A DNA stretch of 64,000 nt from Hyphomicrobiales bacterium (GCA_027483945.1 JAIXTM010000012.1:99859-163858), one strand, 5' to 3'. Shown: positions 26,458 to 35,692, counted from the first letter of the stretch. Numbers and translations: made by a program. The notes: generated from the letters alone by a model not told the origin.

Positions 26458-27828
26458 ATGGCCGGCCGCGACGACGAAGCTAACCGGTTCTCTGCCAGGG
26501 CCGCGCGCTACGCGCGGGTGGGAACATCGATGTCGGGCGTCGCAGCGCGCATGGCCGGCCGGGCGCTTTTCAACGTCGCCGGTCGCGATGCCGACAACGC
26601 CTCTGCCCTCACCGCGGCCCTGGGCGGCCTGAAGGGCCCGTTGATGAAGGTAGCGCAGCTCGCCGCCACGATCCCGGACCTGCTGCCGCCGGATTACGCC
26701 GCCAAGCTCCAGACGCTCCAGTCCAACGCGCCGCCCATGGGAGCGGGCTTCGTCAAGCGCCGTCTCGTGGCCGAACTGGGGCCGGACTGGTCGCATCGCT
26801 TTGGCGCCTTCGACCTGAAGCCTGCCGCGGCGGCCTCCCTCGGCCAGGTCCATCGGGCCGTGTCCACCGAGGGCGCGCCGCTCGCGTGCAAGCTGCAATA
26901 TCCGGACATGGAATCGGCGGTGGAGGCCGATCTCGGCCAGCTGGCGATGATCTTCGCCCTGCACCGGCGGCTCGATCCGGCCATCGATACCCGGGAAATC
27001 GCGCGGGAGATCGGCGACCGCGTGCGGGAGGAGCTGGACTATGTCCGCGAGGCCAAGCACGCGGCGCTCTATCGGATCATGCTGAAAGACGCGCTCGACG
27101 TGCGCGTGCCGGAGGTGGTGCCAGCGCTTTCCACCCGGCGGCTCCTGACCCAGGCCTGGTTGCAGGGCGAACCGATCCTGTCGTTCAGACAGGCACCCCA
27201 GGACGTCCGCAACCGCATCGCGGTCGCCCTGTTCCACGCCTGGTGGCGGCCCTTCATCCGCTACGGCGTCATCCACGGCGACCCGCATCTGGGTAATTAC
27301 ACCGTCTTCCGGGACGACGAGGGCGAGCCGCGGGGAATCAACCTCCTTGATTATGGATGCATCCGCATTTTCCCCGCGACTTTCGTAAAGGGAGTCGTGG
27401 ACCTGCGCCGCGGCCTGCTGGAAGACGACGCGGACCTGCGCGTCCATGCCTATGAGACCTGGGGCTTCAAGGGCCTCAACCGCGACGTCATCGACACACT
27501 GAACATCTGGGCGCGTTTCATTTACGGGCCGCTTCTGGATGACCGGACGCGCACGATCGCCGACGGGGTCAGCCCTGCGGAATACGGCCGGCGTGAGGCG
27601 TTCCAGGTGCACAAGGCCCTGAAGGAAAAGGGCCCGGTCCTGATTCCGAGGGAATTCGTGTTCATGGACAGGGCCGCCATCGGGCTGGGCGGCGTGTTCC
27701 TCCACCTGTCGGCGGAGCTGAATTTCTTCCGCCTGATCGAGGCCGAGCTGACGGACTTCGCGGTGTCCCGCGTCGCGGCCCGGCAGGCCGAAGTTCTGAC
27801 CGAGGCCGGCCTGAATCCGCTCGGCTGA
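26458..27828 (+). CDS. ABC1/AarF (UbiB-like) atypical kinase
   Basis: 456 aa protein of the ABC1/ADCK atypical kinase family, linked to ubiquinone and lipid homeostasis. The signature region reads LKGPLMKVAQLAATIPD, a KxAQ variant of the usual KxGQ. It is followed by the Ala-rich loop AAAASLGQVHRA, catalytic HGDPHLGN and metal-binding LLDYGCI. Unlike true UbiB there is no C-terminal pair of membrane helices. It is probably coupled to pepF (6-bp gap). The exact role is unknown; it is unlikely to be the canonical ubiB. Confidence 0.85.
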   Translation: MAGRDDEANRFSARAARYARVGTSMSGVAARMAGRALFNVAGRDADNASALTAALGGLKGPLMKVAQLAATIPDLLPPDYAAKLQTLQSNAPPMGAGFVKRRLVAELGPDWSHRFGAFDLKPAAAASLGQVHRAVSTEGAPLACKLQYPDMESAVEADLGQLAMIFALHRRLDPAIDTREIAREIGDRVREELDYVREAKHAALYRIMLKDALDVRVPEVVPALSTRRLLTQAWLQGEPILSFRQAPQDVRNRIAVALFHAWWRPFIRYGVIHGDPHLGNYTVFRDDEGEPRGINLLDYGCIRIFPATFVKGVVDLRRGLLEDDADLRVHAYETWGFKGLNRDVIDTLNIWARFIYGPLLDDRTRTIADGVSPAEYGRREAFQVHKALKEKGPVLIPREFVFMDRAAIGLGGVFLHLSAELNFFRLIEAELTDFAVSRVAARQAEVLTEAGLNPLG

Positions 27829-27949
27829 CGTGAGGCATCACTAGACGTTGGCCGCACGTGACCGGTGCGGGCGACGTCGCTAGGATGCGCGCCGCCCGAG
27901 CGACGTCGACCGGTTTGCCCGGCGGCGAACGGCGTCGGCGCCCTTTTTT

Positions 27950-27972
27950 CGTGCATGTCGCGGACATGCACG
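27950..27972. promoter_or_regulatory. 10-3-10 perfect palindrome after a T6 run
   Basis: CGTGCATGTC-GCG-GACATGCACG, a perfect 10-bp inverted repeat with a 3-nt centre. It is about 120 bp downstream of the ABC1 kinase stop and 78 bp upstream of the oxidase subunit IV gene. Six Ts (about 27944-27949) precede it and belong to a GC-rich possible terminator (GGCGTCGGCGCC). The palindrome has no following T-run, so it looks more like a protein-binding site or a 5' UTR hairpin. Confidence 0.45.
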
Positions 27973-28050
27973 ATTGATCGGCAATCCACCCTGCGCTAAA
28001 GCGCATCAGACTTTCGTTCAAGACGTCCCCGGGAGGGGATGGAGGACCTC

Positions 28051-28200
28051 ATGGCCCAGCATGCCGACCACAACCATGGTTCCACGCCCATGGATTATCC
28101 CGAGCACGAGCGCACCTATTCCGGCTTCGTGGCCTTCACGAAATGGGGCACGATCGCCGTTATCGCCGTCGTCATCGGCATGGCGATCTTCCTGGTCTGA
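28051..28200 (+). CDS. aa3-type cytochrome c oxidase subunit IV (small)
   Basis: 49 aa, beginning MAQHADHNHGSTPMDYPEHE, then a YSGFVAFTKWGT motif and one membrane helix (IAVIAVVIGMAIFLV). This matches the short bacterial aa3-oxidase subunit IV family found in alphaproteobacteria, which packs against subunits I and III and is dispensable for activity in Paracoccus. GGAGG lies 5 nt before the ATG. It is separated from the core oxidase genes and sits upstream of the pnt operon, a recurring rhizobial arrangement. Confidence 0.9.
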   Translation: MAQHADHNHGSTPMDYPEHERTYSGFVAFTKWGTIAVIAVVIGMAIFLV

Positions 28201-28291
28201 AGGCCCAAATCCCATCACGTCCGCTGGGGGGCGGACCGGAGCCGGCATCGCCCGGCCGCTTCGCGCCCCGGCTGCCCATCGGAGAGCGTCG

Positions 28292-29428
28292 ATGCGTATT
28301 GCCGTCCTGAAGGAAACGGTCGCTGGCGAGCCGCGCGTCGCGGCCACGCCCGAGACCGTCAAGAAGTTCGCGGGCTTGGGCGCCCAGGTCGCGATCGAGA
28401 CCGGCGCCGGCATCGCCTCTGGCATCCCGGATGCCGATTACGCGGCGGCAGGCGCGGAGATCGCCAAGACAGCGAAAGATGCCGTCAAGGGCGCGGCCAT
28501 CGTGCTGAAGGTGCGTCGTCCGGCGGAGGCAGAGGTCAAGGCGCTGCCGAAGGGCGCCCTGGTCATCGGCGTGATGGATCCCCATGGCAACGAGGTCGCC
28601 CTGTCCGGGCTCGCGGCCCAGGGCGTTTCCGCCTTCGCCATGGAGTTCATGCCGCGCATCACCCGCGCGCAGGTCATGGACGTGCTGTCGTCGCAGGCGA
28701 ACCTCGCCGGCTACCGAGCGGTGGTCGATGCGGCCGCCGAATATGGCCGGGCACTGCCGATGATGATGACGGCGGCCGGCACCGTTCCCGCCGCCAAGGT
28801 CTTCGTCATGGGCGTGGGCGTCGCCGGTCTGCAGGCCATCGCGACGGCCCGGCGCCTGGGCGCTGTCGTCACAGCCACGGACGTGCGCCCCGCCACCAAG
28901 GAGCAGGTGGAGTCGCTGGGCGCCAAGTTCCTCGCCGTCGAGGACGAGGAGTTCAAGAACGCCCAGACGGCCGGCGGCTACGCCAAGGAAATGTCCAAGG
29001 AATACCAGGCGAAGCAGGCGGCCCTCGTCGCCAGCCACATCGCCAAGCAGGACATCGTCATCACGACCGCGCTCATCCCGGGCCGCCCGGCGCCGCTCCT
29101 CGTCACGCAGGATATGGTCGAATCGATGAAGCCGGGCTCGGTGCTCATCGATCTCGCGGTGGAGCGCGGCGGCAACGTCGCGCTGGCCAAGCCGGGGCAG
29201 GTGGTCGTCCATAACGGGGTGAAGATCGTCGGCTTCGAGAACGTCCCGGGCCGGCTCGCCGCCACGGCGTCGAGCCTCTATGCCCGCAATCTCTACGCCT
29301 TCGTCGAGACGCTCGTCGACAAGAGCGCCAAGGCGCTTGCGGTCAACTGGGACGACGAACTGGTGAAGGCGACCTGCCTGACCCGCGACGGCGCCGTCGT
29401 CCACCCCGCCTTCCAGCCCAAGGCCTGA
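28292..29428 (+). CDS. pntAA: NAD(P) transhydrogenase subunit alpha, part 1
   Basis: 378 aa NAD(H)-binding subunit (domain I) of the proton-translocating transhydrogenase. It starts [20 protein letters not shown] and contains the Rossmann segment [23 protein letters not shown] (in part) with [11 protein letters not shown]. It passes hydride between NAD(H) and NADP(H) at the cytoplasmic face. It belongs to the split three-subunit form (AA, AB, B) common in alphaproteobacteria. 17 bp separate it from pntAB. Confidence 0.96.
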   Translation: MRIAVLKETVAGEPRVAATPETVKKFAGLGAQVAIETGAGIASGIPDADYAAAGAEIAKTAKDAVKGAAIVLKVRRPAEAEVKALPKGALVIGVMDPHGNEVALSGLAAQGVSAFAMEFMPRITRAQVMDVLSSQANLAGYRAVVDAAAEYGRALPMMMTAAGTVPAAKVFVMGVGVAGLQAIATARRLGAVVTATDVRPATKEQVESLGAKFLAVEDEEFKNAQTAGGYAKEMSKEYQAKQAALVASHIAKQDIVITTALIPGRPAPLLVTQDMVESMKPGSVLIDLAVERGGNVALAKPGQVVVHNGVKIVGFENVPGRLAATASSLYARNLYAFVETLVDKSAKALAVNWDDELVKATCLTRDGAVVHPAFQPKA

Positions 29429-29445
29429 GCCGAAGGATCCTCGCC

Positions 29446-29895
29446 ATGGCAAACCTCACTCCCGAACAGGCGCTCGAACGGGCTCGCGCGGCGGCGGACG
29501 CCGCCCGCCAGGCCGCCGAAGCGACCCAGACCTATGTGGAGCAAGCGGCCGCCGGCCTCGGCGGCGTGGTCCACGCCGCCTCCGGCGGTGCCGTCGATCC
29601 CTTCGTGTTCCAGCTCGCCGTCTTCGTGCTGGCGGTCTTCGTCGGCTATTACGTCGTGTGGTCGGTGACGCCGGCCCTGCACACGCCGCTCATGTCGGTC
29701 ACAAACGCGATCTCCTCGGTGATCGTGGTCGGCGCGCTGCTCGCGGTGGGCGTGAACGCCGCGCCGCAGCTCGGTTCCGGCCCGCTCTGGGCCAAGGTTC
29801 TGGGCTTCTTCGCGCTCGTCTTCGCCGCCATCAACATCTTTGGCGGCTTCCTCGTCACCGAGCGCATGCTCGCGATGTACAAGAAGAAGGGCTGA
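29446..29895 (+). CDS. pntAB: NAD(P) transhydrogenase subunit alpha, part 2
   Basis: 149 aa. An Ala-rich helical N-terminus ([20 protein letters not shown]) precedes the membrane domain: [37 protein letters not shown] and [25 protein letters not shown]. This is the domain IIa part of the proton channel. The N-terminal extension is longer than in many homologues and could be a linker. It lies in the middle of the pnt operon. Confidence 0.95.
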   Translation: MANLTPEQALERARAAADAARQAAEATQTYVEQAAAGLGGVVHAASGGAVDPFVFQLAVFVLAVFVGYYVVWSVTPALHTPLMSVTNAISSVIVVGALLAVGVNAAPQLGSGPLWAKVLGFFALVFAAINIFGGFLVTERMLAMYKKKG

Positions 29896-29900
29896 TCCCG

Positions 29901-31304
29901 ATGTCCGGCAATATCGCCACCCTTCTGTATCTCGTCGCGGGCGTCCTGTTCATCCTGGCGCTGCGCGGCCTCTCACACCCGACCACGTCGCGGCAGGGCA
30001 ACCGCTACGGCATGATCGGCATGGGCATCGCCGCGCTGACCACGCTTGTCGTGTTCCCGCCGGCGGGCTTCCTGTCTTGGCTCATCGTGATCGCGGGCAT
30101 CGGCATTGGCGGCGCCATCGGCGCGGTCATCGCCAAACGCGTTCCCATGACTGCGATGCCGCAGCTCGTCGCCGCCTTCCACTCGCTGGTGGGCCTTGCG
30201 GCGGTGCTGGTGGCCGCCGGCGCGCTCTATGCGCCGACGGCCTTCGGCATCGGCGAGGTGGGCGCCATCAAGAACGCGACGCTGGTGGAGATGGCGCTCG
30301 GCGCCGCCATCGGCGCGATCACCTTCACCGGCTCGATCATCGCCTTCCTGAAGCTCGACGGGCGCATGTCCGGCAAGCCGATCATGCTGCCCCAGCGCCA
30401 TGCCATCAACATCGCGCTGGCGGCGGCGCTCGTCGTGCTGATCGGCGTGTTCCTCGGCACCGAGAGCTACACGGTCTTCTGGCTGATCGTGCTGGTCTCG
30501 TTCGCGCTCGGCGTCCTGCTCATCATCCCGATCGGCGGCGCTGACATGCCGGTCGTCGTGTCGATGTTGAACTCGTATTCCGGCTGGGCCGCTGCCGGCA
30601 TCGGCTTCACGCTCGGCAACCTGGCGCTGATCATCACCGGCGCGCTGGTCGGCTCCTCGGGCGCGATCCTGTCCTACATCATGTGCAAGGGCATGAATCG
30701 CTCCTTCATCTCCGTCATCCTCGGCGGTTTCGGGGGCGAGACCGCCTCCGCCGCCGGCGGCGCGGTGGAGAGCCGGCCGGTGAAGCAGGGCTCGGCGGAC
30801 GATGCCGCCTACCTGATGAAGAACGCGGGCAAGGTCATCATCGTGCCGGGCTACGGCATGGCGGTGGCTCAGGCGCAGCACGCCTTGCGCGAAATGGCGG
30901 ACCGGCTGAAGGCGGAAGGCGTCGAGGTCAAGTACGCCATCCACCCGGTGGCGGGGCGGATGCCCGGGCACATGAACGTGCTTCTGGCTGAAGCCAACGT
31001 GCCTTACGACGAGGTCTTCGAGCTGGAGGACATCAACTCCGAGTTCGCTCAGGCCGACGTCGCCTTCGTCATCGGCGCCAATGACGTGACGAACCCGGCG
31101 GCCAAGACGGATCCGCAATCGCCGATCTTCGGCATGCCGATCCTGGACGTCGAAAAGGCCAAGACCGTGCTCTTCATCAAGCGCGGCATGGGCTCCGGCT
31201 ATGCCGGCGTCGAGAACGAATTGTTCTTCAAGGACAATACGATGATGCTCTTCGCCGACGCCAAGAAGATGGTCGAGGACATCGTCAAGGCGATGGCGCA
31301 CTGA
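29901..31304 (+). CDS. pntB: NAD(P) transhydrogenase subunit beta
   Basis: 467 aa. The N-terminal membrane domain (to ~280) includes the conserved GRMSGKPIMLPQRH and a SYSGWAAAGIGFTLGN segment. The C-terminal NADP(H)-binding domain III has VIIVPGYGMAVAQAQHAL, KYAIHPVAGRMPGHMNVLLAEA (in part), GANDVTNPAA and KRGMGSGYAGVENELF. Together with PntAA and PntAB it uses the proton gradient to make NADPH. It begins 5 bp after pntAB. Confidence 0.97.
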   Translation: MSGNIATLLYLVAGVLFILALRGLSHPTTSRQGNRYGMIGMGIAALTTLVVFPPAGFLSWLIVIAGIGIGGAIGAVIAKRVPMTAMPQLVAAFHSLVGLAAVLVAAGALYAPTAFGIGEVGAIKNATLVEMALGAAIGAITFTGSIIAFLKLDGRMSGKPIMLPQRHAINIALAAALVVLIGVFLGTESYTVFWLIVLVSFALGVLLIIPIGGADMPVVVSMLNSYSGWAAAGIGFTLGNLALIITGALVGSSGAILSYIMCKGMNRSFISVILGGFGGETASAAGGAVESRPVKQGSADDAAYLMKNAGKVIIVPGYGMAVAQAQHALREMADRLKAEGVEVKYAIHPVAGRMPGHMNVLLAEANVPYDEVFELEDINSEFAQADVAFVIGANDVTNPAAKTDPQSPIFGMPILDVEKAKTVLFIKRGMGSGYAGVENELFFKDNTMMLFADAKKMVEDIVKAMAH

Positions 31305-31332
31305 CGCGCCCGAAGCGGACCTGATACGGCAC

Positions 31333-31366
31333 GCGGCGGGGCGACGGAGCCCCGCCGTCTTGCGTT
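31333..31366 (+). terminator. Probable terminator of the pnt operon
   Basis: GGCGGGGC and GCCCCGCC form an 8-bp stem with a GACGGA loop, about 30 bp after the pntB stop. The T-tract is interrupted (GTCTTGCGTTT), so termination strength is uncertain. Confidence 0.6.
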
Positions 31367-31563
31367 TCAGGGCGTCGCCGGGATCATCCGGACAGGCCCG
31401 CGGAACGTTCCGTGGAACGGCCGGTGGACAGGCAGTGGGCAGACCTGTCCATCCGCGGCTTGACACAAGCAAGGCGGCTGGCAAACATCGGCCCATGGGG
31501 AAGCGATCTCCCCACGAGGCGCCAGCCGAAGCATCGCGTCCCACCATCCCATCCGAGGACGCC

Positions 31564-32388
31564 ATGCCGTCACCCAACTCCATGTCAGTGGACAAGCTCG
31601 CGCGCCTGATCGGCACGCCGAAGCAGCCCGTTCTCGTCGATGTGCGCATCGACGAGGATTTCGACGCCGATCCCCGCCTCCTGCCGGCCTCGATCCGGCG
31701 CAGCCATCGCGAGGTGGAGGCCTGGGCCTCGGCCCTTGCCGGCCGCTCCGCCATCGTCGCCTGCCAGAAGGGCCTCAAGCTCAGCGAGGGCGTCGCCGCC
31801 TGGCTGCGCCATCACGGCATCCAGGCCGACGTGCTGGAGGGCGGGTTCCTCGCCTGGGCGGAGGCGAAGCTGCCGCTCGTGCCGCAGGCGGCCTTGCCGC
31901 CGCGCGACGCCCGCGGCCGCACGGTCTGGGTGACGCGGTCGCGGCCCAAGATCGACCGCATCGCCTGCCCCTGGCTGATCCGCCGCTTCGTCGATCCGGA
32001 CGCGGTCTTCCTGTTCGTGGCGCCGTCCGAGGTCGAGGCCGTGGCGGAGCGCTTCGGGGCGACGCCCTTCGACTGCGAAGGCGTGTTCTGGAGCCATCGC
32101 GGCGAGACCTGCACCTTCGACGTCATGGTCGAGGAATTCGGCCTCGGTACCCAGCCGCTGCGGCACCTGGGAACGATCGTGCGCGGCGCCGATACGGGCC
32201 GGCCGGACCTGGCGCCGGAGGCGGCGGGGCTGCTTGCCGTCTCGCTCGGCCTGTCGCGGATGCACGGCGACGACCTCGCCCAGCTGGAGGCGGGGATGGG
32301 CCTTTACGACGCGCTCTATCGCTGGTGCCGCGACGCCACCGACGAGACGCATTCCTGGCCGGCCGCCCACAGGGCGAAGACCCGATGA
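31564..32388 (+). CDS. chrB: ChrB-like protein with N-terminal rhodanese-like domain
   Basis: 274 aa. Residues ~8-100 are rhodanese-like (PKQPVLVDVRIDEDFDADPR; the active-site loop is IVACQKGLKLSEG with Cys). Residues ~115-265 are the ChrB C-terminal domain (VWVTRSRPKIDRIACPWLIRRFVDP in part, FSH-like WSHRGETCTFDVMVEEF). ChrB proteins sense or support chromate resistance. GAGG precedes the ATG at 31564, and the last 4 bp overlap the start of chrA, indicating coupling. Confidence 0.88.
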   Translation: MPSPNSMSVDKLARLIGTPKQPVLVDVRIDEDFDADPRLLPASIRRSHREVEAWASALAGRSAIVACQKGLKLSEGVAAWLRHHGIQADVLEGGFLAWAEAKLPLVPQAALPPRDARGRTVWVTRSRPKIDRIACPWLIRRFVDPDAVFLFVAPSEVEAVAERFGATPFDCEGVFWSHRGETCTFDVMVEEFGLGTQPLRHLGTIVRGADTGRPDLAPEAAGLLAVSLGLSRMHGDDLAQLEAGMGLYDALYRWCRDATDETHSWPAAHRAKTR

Positions 32389-33746
32389 GCGCCTCCGTCC
32401 CCTTCCGCGAGGCGGTGAAGGTCTGGGCACGCGTCGCCGCGCTCTCCTTCGGCGGCCCCGCCGGGCAGATCGCGGTGATGCACCGCATCCTGGTGGAGGA
32501 GAAGCGCTGGATCGGCGATGCGCGTTTCCTGCACGCGCTGAACTATTGCATGCTCCTGCCGGGGCCGGAGGCGCAGCAGCTCGCCACCTATATCGGCTGG
32601 CTCATGCACGGCCTGCGCGGCGGCGTGGTCGCCGGGCTGCTCTTCATCCTGCCCGGCGTCATCTCGATCATGGCGCTGAGCTGGGTCTATGTCCTGTTCG
32701 GCAAGGTCGGGTTCGTGGCCGCCCTGTTCTTCGGCCTGAAGGCGGCGGTCATCGCCATCGTCCTCCAGGCGCTGGTGCGGATCGGCCGGCGGGCCCTGCG
32801 CAGCCGGGCGCTGGTCGCGCTGGCGGCCTGCGCCTTCGTGCTGATCTTCTTCTTCGGCGTGCCGTTCCCCCTCATCGTGCTCGGCGCCGGGCTCGTCGGC
32901 TATGCCGCGACGCGGATGGGCCGGCAGGACTTCGCCGGCGGCGGCGGGCACGGGGCGGCCTCCGGCCAGCTCGTCCCCGACCGGGACACCGTGCTCGGGG
33001 AGACGCTTCCCGCCCATGCGCGGCCGACGGCCCGGCAATCGCTGAAGGTGGGCCTCGCCTGGCTCGCCATCTGGCTGGTCCCGGTGGCGGGGCTGCTGCT
33101 GGCGCTGGGCCCCTCCCATATCCTCAGCGAGATCGCGACCCTGTTCTCCGGGCTCGCCATGGTGACCTTCGGCGGCGCCTATGCCGTCCTCGCCTATGTG
33201 GCCCAGCAGGCGGTGGAGGCGCGGGGCTGGCTGCAGCCGGGCGAGATGCTGGACGGGCTCGGCCTCGCCGAGACGACGCCCGGCCCGCTGATCATGGTGC
33301 TCCAGTTCGTGGGCTTCATGGGTGCCTACCGGGAGCCGGGCGTCCTGCCGCCGCTGCTCATGGCCTCGATCGGCGGGCTCGTCGCCACCTGGGTCACCTT
33401 CGCGCCCTGCTTCCTGTGGATCTTCCTCGGCGCGCCCTATATCGAGCGGCTGCGCGGCAATGCCGCGCTGTCGGGGGCCCTGTCCGCCATTACCGCGGCC
33501 GTGGTCGGCGTCATCCTGAACCTGGCGGTCTGGTTCGCGGTCCATACCGTGTTCCGGGAGACGGTGCCCCTGCGCTATGGTCTCCTGCGGTTCGAGGCGC
33601 CGGTGCCGGCCTCGGTCGATCCGTGGGCGCTGGCGCTCTCGGCGGCGGCCGCCCTGGCGATGCTGCGCTTCGGCACCGGGATGGTGAAGACGCTGGCGGC
33701 GACATCGGCCGCCGGCATCCTGCTCCATCTGGCCGGGATCATCTGA
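32385..33746 (+). CDS. chrA: Chromate transporter ChrA
   Basis: 453 aa two-domain (long-chain) CHR family membrane protein that exports chromate. The N-terminal half has ALSFGGPAGQIAVMHR and LPGPEAQQLATYIGW; the second half repeats the pattern with MVTFGGAYAVLAYV and GLAETTPGPLIMVLQFVGFM (in part). About ten to twelve helices are predicted. It starts within the chrB stop (ATGA). High similarity to sulfate-regulated homologues makes chromate the likely but not certain substrate. Confidence 0.93.
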   Translation: MSASVPFREAVKVWARVAALSFGGPAGQIAVMHRILVEEKRWIGDARFLHALNYCMLLPGPEAQQLATYIGWLMHGLRGGVVAGLLFILPGVISIMALSWVYVLFGKVGFVAALFFGLKAAVIAIVLQALVRIGRRALRSRALVALAACAFVLIFFFGVPFPLIVLGAGLVGYAATRMGRQDFAGGGGHGAASGQLVPDRDTVLGETLPAHARPTARQSLKVGLAWLAIWLVPVAGLLLALGPSHILSEIATLFSGLAMVTFGGAYAVLAYVAQQAVEARGWLQPGEMLDGLGLAETTPGPLIMVLQFVGFMGAYREPGVLPPLLMASIGGLVATWVTFAPCFLWIFLGAPYIERLRGNAALSGALSAITAAVVGVILNLAVWFAVHTVFRETVPLRYGLLRFEAPVPASVDPWALALSAAAALAMLRFGTGMVKTLAATSAAGILLHLAGII

Positions 33747-33761
33747 GGGGAGTGCAGGCGG

Positions 33762-34592
33762 ATGAGACGGTGGATCGTGGGTCTCGCGGCGGCGGCCGCG
33801 GCGCTCTACGCAGCTCCGCTCGCCTATCTCTACGCCTTCCAGCGGTCCTACGTCTTCCGCCCGTCGCAGGAACGCATCGCGCCGGCCGCTGCGGGCCTCA
33901 AGGGGGCGGAGGCCCACGAGATCGTCACCGCGGACGGGGAGCGGATCGTCGCCTGGTACGTGCCGCCCCGCCCCGGCGCGCCCATGGTCCTGTCCTTCCA
34001 CGGCCAGACGGGGACGGTCGCGCGGGTGGCCGAGCGGCTGAGGGCCTTCGCCGATGCGGGCTTCGGCGTGCTCGGCGTCAGCTATCGCGGCTATGGCGGC
34101 TCCACCGGCGTGCCGACGGAGGAGGGGCTGCACAGGGACGCCGAGGCGGCCCTTTCATGGCTGCGCGCCAGGGGCGGCGACACGCGCCGGCTCGTCGTCC
34201 ACGGCTTCTCGCTGGGGGCGGCGGTGGCGGTCAGGCTCGCCTCGCGCAATCCGGTGGACGGCCTGATCCTGGAGGCACCCTTCGCCTCGGCGGTGGACGT
34301 GGCCGCCATCCGCTATCCGGTCTTTCCGGTACGCTGGCTGATGCACGACCCCTTCCGGTCGGACCTTGCCATCGCCGGCGTGACCTCGCCGCTCCTGGTC
34401 CTGCACGGTGCGGCGGACCGGACGGTGCCGCTGGAGCAGGGCCGGAAGCTCTACGGCCTCGCGCAGGCGCCCAAGCGCTTCGTCACCTATCCTGAAGGCG
34501 GGCACAACGACCTGCCCCGGCACGGGGCGGTGGACGAGATGGTGCGCTTCGTCCGGGACGTCGCGGGCGTGCCGCAGGCCCTAGCGGAATAG
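33762..34592 (+). CDS. Membrane-anchored alpha/beta hydrolase (Bem46/YfhR-like)
   Basis: 276 aa. The N-terminal helix (WIVGLAAAAAALYAAPLAYLYAF in part) is an anchor. The hydrolase domain follows with LSFHGQTGTVARV, VSYRGYGGSTGVPTEEG, the nucleophile elbow HGFSLGAAVA, an acid in LHGAADRTVPLEQG and the histidine in EGGHNDL. It matches the Bem46/YfhR subfamily, whose physiological substrate is unknown. It starts 15 bp after chrA and is probably co-transcribed; its 3' end overlaps the convergent TPR lipoprotein gene by 12 bp. Confidence 0.86.
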   Translation: MRRWIVGLAAAAAALYAAPLAYLYAFQRSYVFRPSQERIAPAAAGLKGAEAHEIVTADGERIVAWYVPPRPGAPMVLSFHGQTGTVARVAERLRAFADAGFGVLGVSYRGYGGSTGVPTEEGLHRDAEAALSWLRARGGDTRRLVVHGFSLGAAVAVRLASRNPVDGLILEAPFASAVDVAAIRYPVFPVRWLMHDPFRSDLAIAGVTSPLLVLHGAADRTVPLEQGRKLYGLAQAPKRFVTYPEGGHNDLPRHGAVDEMVRFVRDVAGVPQALAE

Positions 34593-35471
34593 GGCGACAC
34601 CACCGCCGGCGAGGCGGCTCTGGCCCGCCCGGGCCGCGGCATTGTTGTTATCGATGGACAGAGCGCGCTGGTAGGACTCGGACGCGTTCTGCCGGTCGCC
34701 CTGGCGCTCGTAGGCGAGGCCCCGCCCGGCCCAGGCATCGGCGTTGCGGTTCTCGACGTTGAGCGAGGCGTTGAAGTCCTCGATCGCCTGCGGGTACTTG
34801 CCGGTGACGATGAGGGACTGGCCGCGCGCCGTGTAGGGCGCGGCGACGTAGGGATTGCGGTCGATCGCCGCGTCGAAATCCAGGATCGCCTTGTTGTGGT
34901 CGTTCAAGGCCTGATGGACGAGGCCGCGGGCATGGAGGCCTTCCGCCGATTCGGGGTTCAGGCGGATGGCCTGAGCGAGGTCGGTCAGCGCCGCGTCGTA
35001 CTGGCGCTTGGCGCGATGCAGATTGCCGCGGCCGAGATAGGCCGGCCCGTAGGACGGGTTGGACTGGATGGCGCGGGAGAAATCGGCGAGCGCCTGGTCG
35101 TCGCGGCCGGTCTGGCGCAGCGCGAGCGCGCGGTTGGTATAGGCGGAGGCGAGGTTCGGATCGAGCTGCACCGCCTTGGTGAAGTCGGCGATGGCGTCGC
35201 TGTAGCGGCCGATGCGGGCATAGGCGGCGCCGCGGGTGTTGTAGGCCTGCGGATCGTTCGGATTGCGGCTGATGACGTCGGACAGCGAGGCGATGTTGAC
35301 GCTGGCCGCCTGCGGGTCGCCGCGCTCCACCTCGGCGACAGGCCGCTCGATGGCGCCGCGCCCCATCGTCTCGCAGCCGGCGAGGACCAGGCCGGCGCAG
35401 GCCACGCCCAGAAGCGCACGGACACGGCGGGTTGCGGCGAAGGGCAGGGCTTTGTCGGTCTGCACGGTCAT
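34581..35471 (-). CDS. TPR-repeat lipoprotein (NlpI-like)
   Basis: 296 aa from ATG 35471 with GAGGAGA just upstream. The signal peptide ends in a lipobox, GLVLAGC. Six or so TPR units follow (RNPNDPQAYNTRGAAYARIGRYSDAIADFTKAVQLDP in part, and so on to NADAWAGRGLAYERQGDRQNA). These scaffold lipoproteins resemble E. coli NlpI and PilF; a role in envelope protein assembly or hydrolase control is plausible but not shown. Confidence 0.87.
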   Translation of the reverse strand: MTVQTDKALPFAATRRVRALLGVACAGLVLAGCETMGRGAIERPVAEVERGDPQAASVNIASLSDVISRNPNDPQAYNTRGAAYARIGRYSDAIADFTKAVQLDPNLASAYTNRALALRQTGRDDQALADFSRAIQSNPSYGPAYLGRGNLHRAKRQYDAALTDLAQAIRLNPESAEGLHARGLVHQALNDHNKAILDFDAAIDRNPYVAAPYTARGQSLIVTGKYPQAIEDFNASLNVENRNADAWAGRGLAYERQGDRQNASESYQRALSIDNNNAAARAGQSRLAGGGVALFR

Positions 35472-35550
35472 CGTCTCCTCGCTGCGGCCAGCTTCGCTAC
35501 CGGCTTGCCACCGGGACAGCCTCGCCAGCGCCATATGGACTGGACGCCCC

Positions 35551-35582
35551 AAACGACAAGGCGCCCTCCGCAGGAGAGCGCC
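35551..35582 (-). terminator. Terminator of rpsU
   Basis: Read leftward, GGCGCTCTCC-TGC-GGAGGGCGCC forms a 10-bp stem (one G-U pair) followed by TTGTCGTTT. It lies about 97 bp after the rpsU stop and before the next minus-strand gene. Confidence 0.7.
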
Positions 35583-35647
35583 CGGTATCCTCGAGGCAAA
35601 CCGCCGCTCCCATGAGCGGCGACGGGCGCGGGCTGAAGAGCCAGCCG

Positions 35648-35692
35648 GTCAGCGCGTCGGCCGTCAGCGCGCCGGCTGTCAGCGCGTCGGCT
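35648..35692. repeat. Three tandem 15-bp repeats spanning the rpsU stop codon
   Basis: GTCAGCGCGTCGGCC, GTCAGCGCGCCGGCT and GTCAGCGCGTCGGCT lie head to tail. The third copy contains the last codons and stop of rpsU on the opposite strand (PTR-stop); the other two are downstream duplicates, each carrying an in-phase stop. This looks like slippage or a local duplication. Confidence 0.85.

Noticed and set aside
24565..27705. A 1046-codon minus-strand frame opposite pepF and the ABC1 kinase gene
   Set aside because: Both plus-strand proteins are recognisable with catalytic motifs; the antisense frame is low-complexity and spans two genes.
27914..27949. A strong terminator before the oxidase subunit IV gene
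   Set aside because: The T6 run is real but the best adjacent stem (GGCG-TCGG-CGCC) is only 4 bp, so I do not list it as a terminator.
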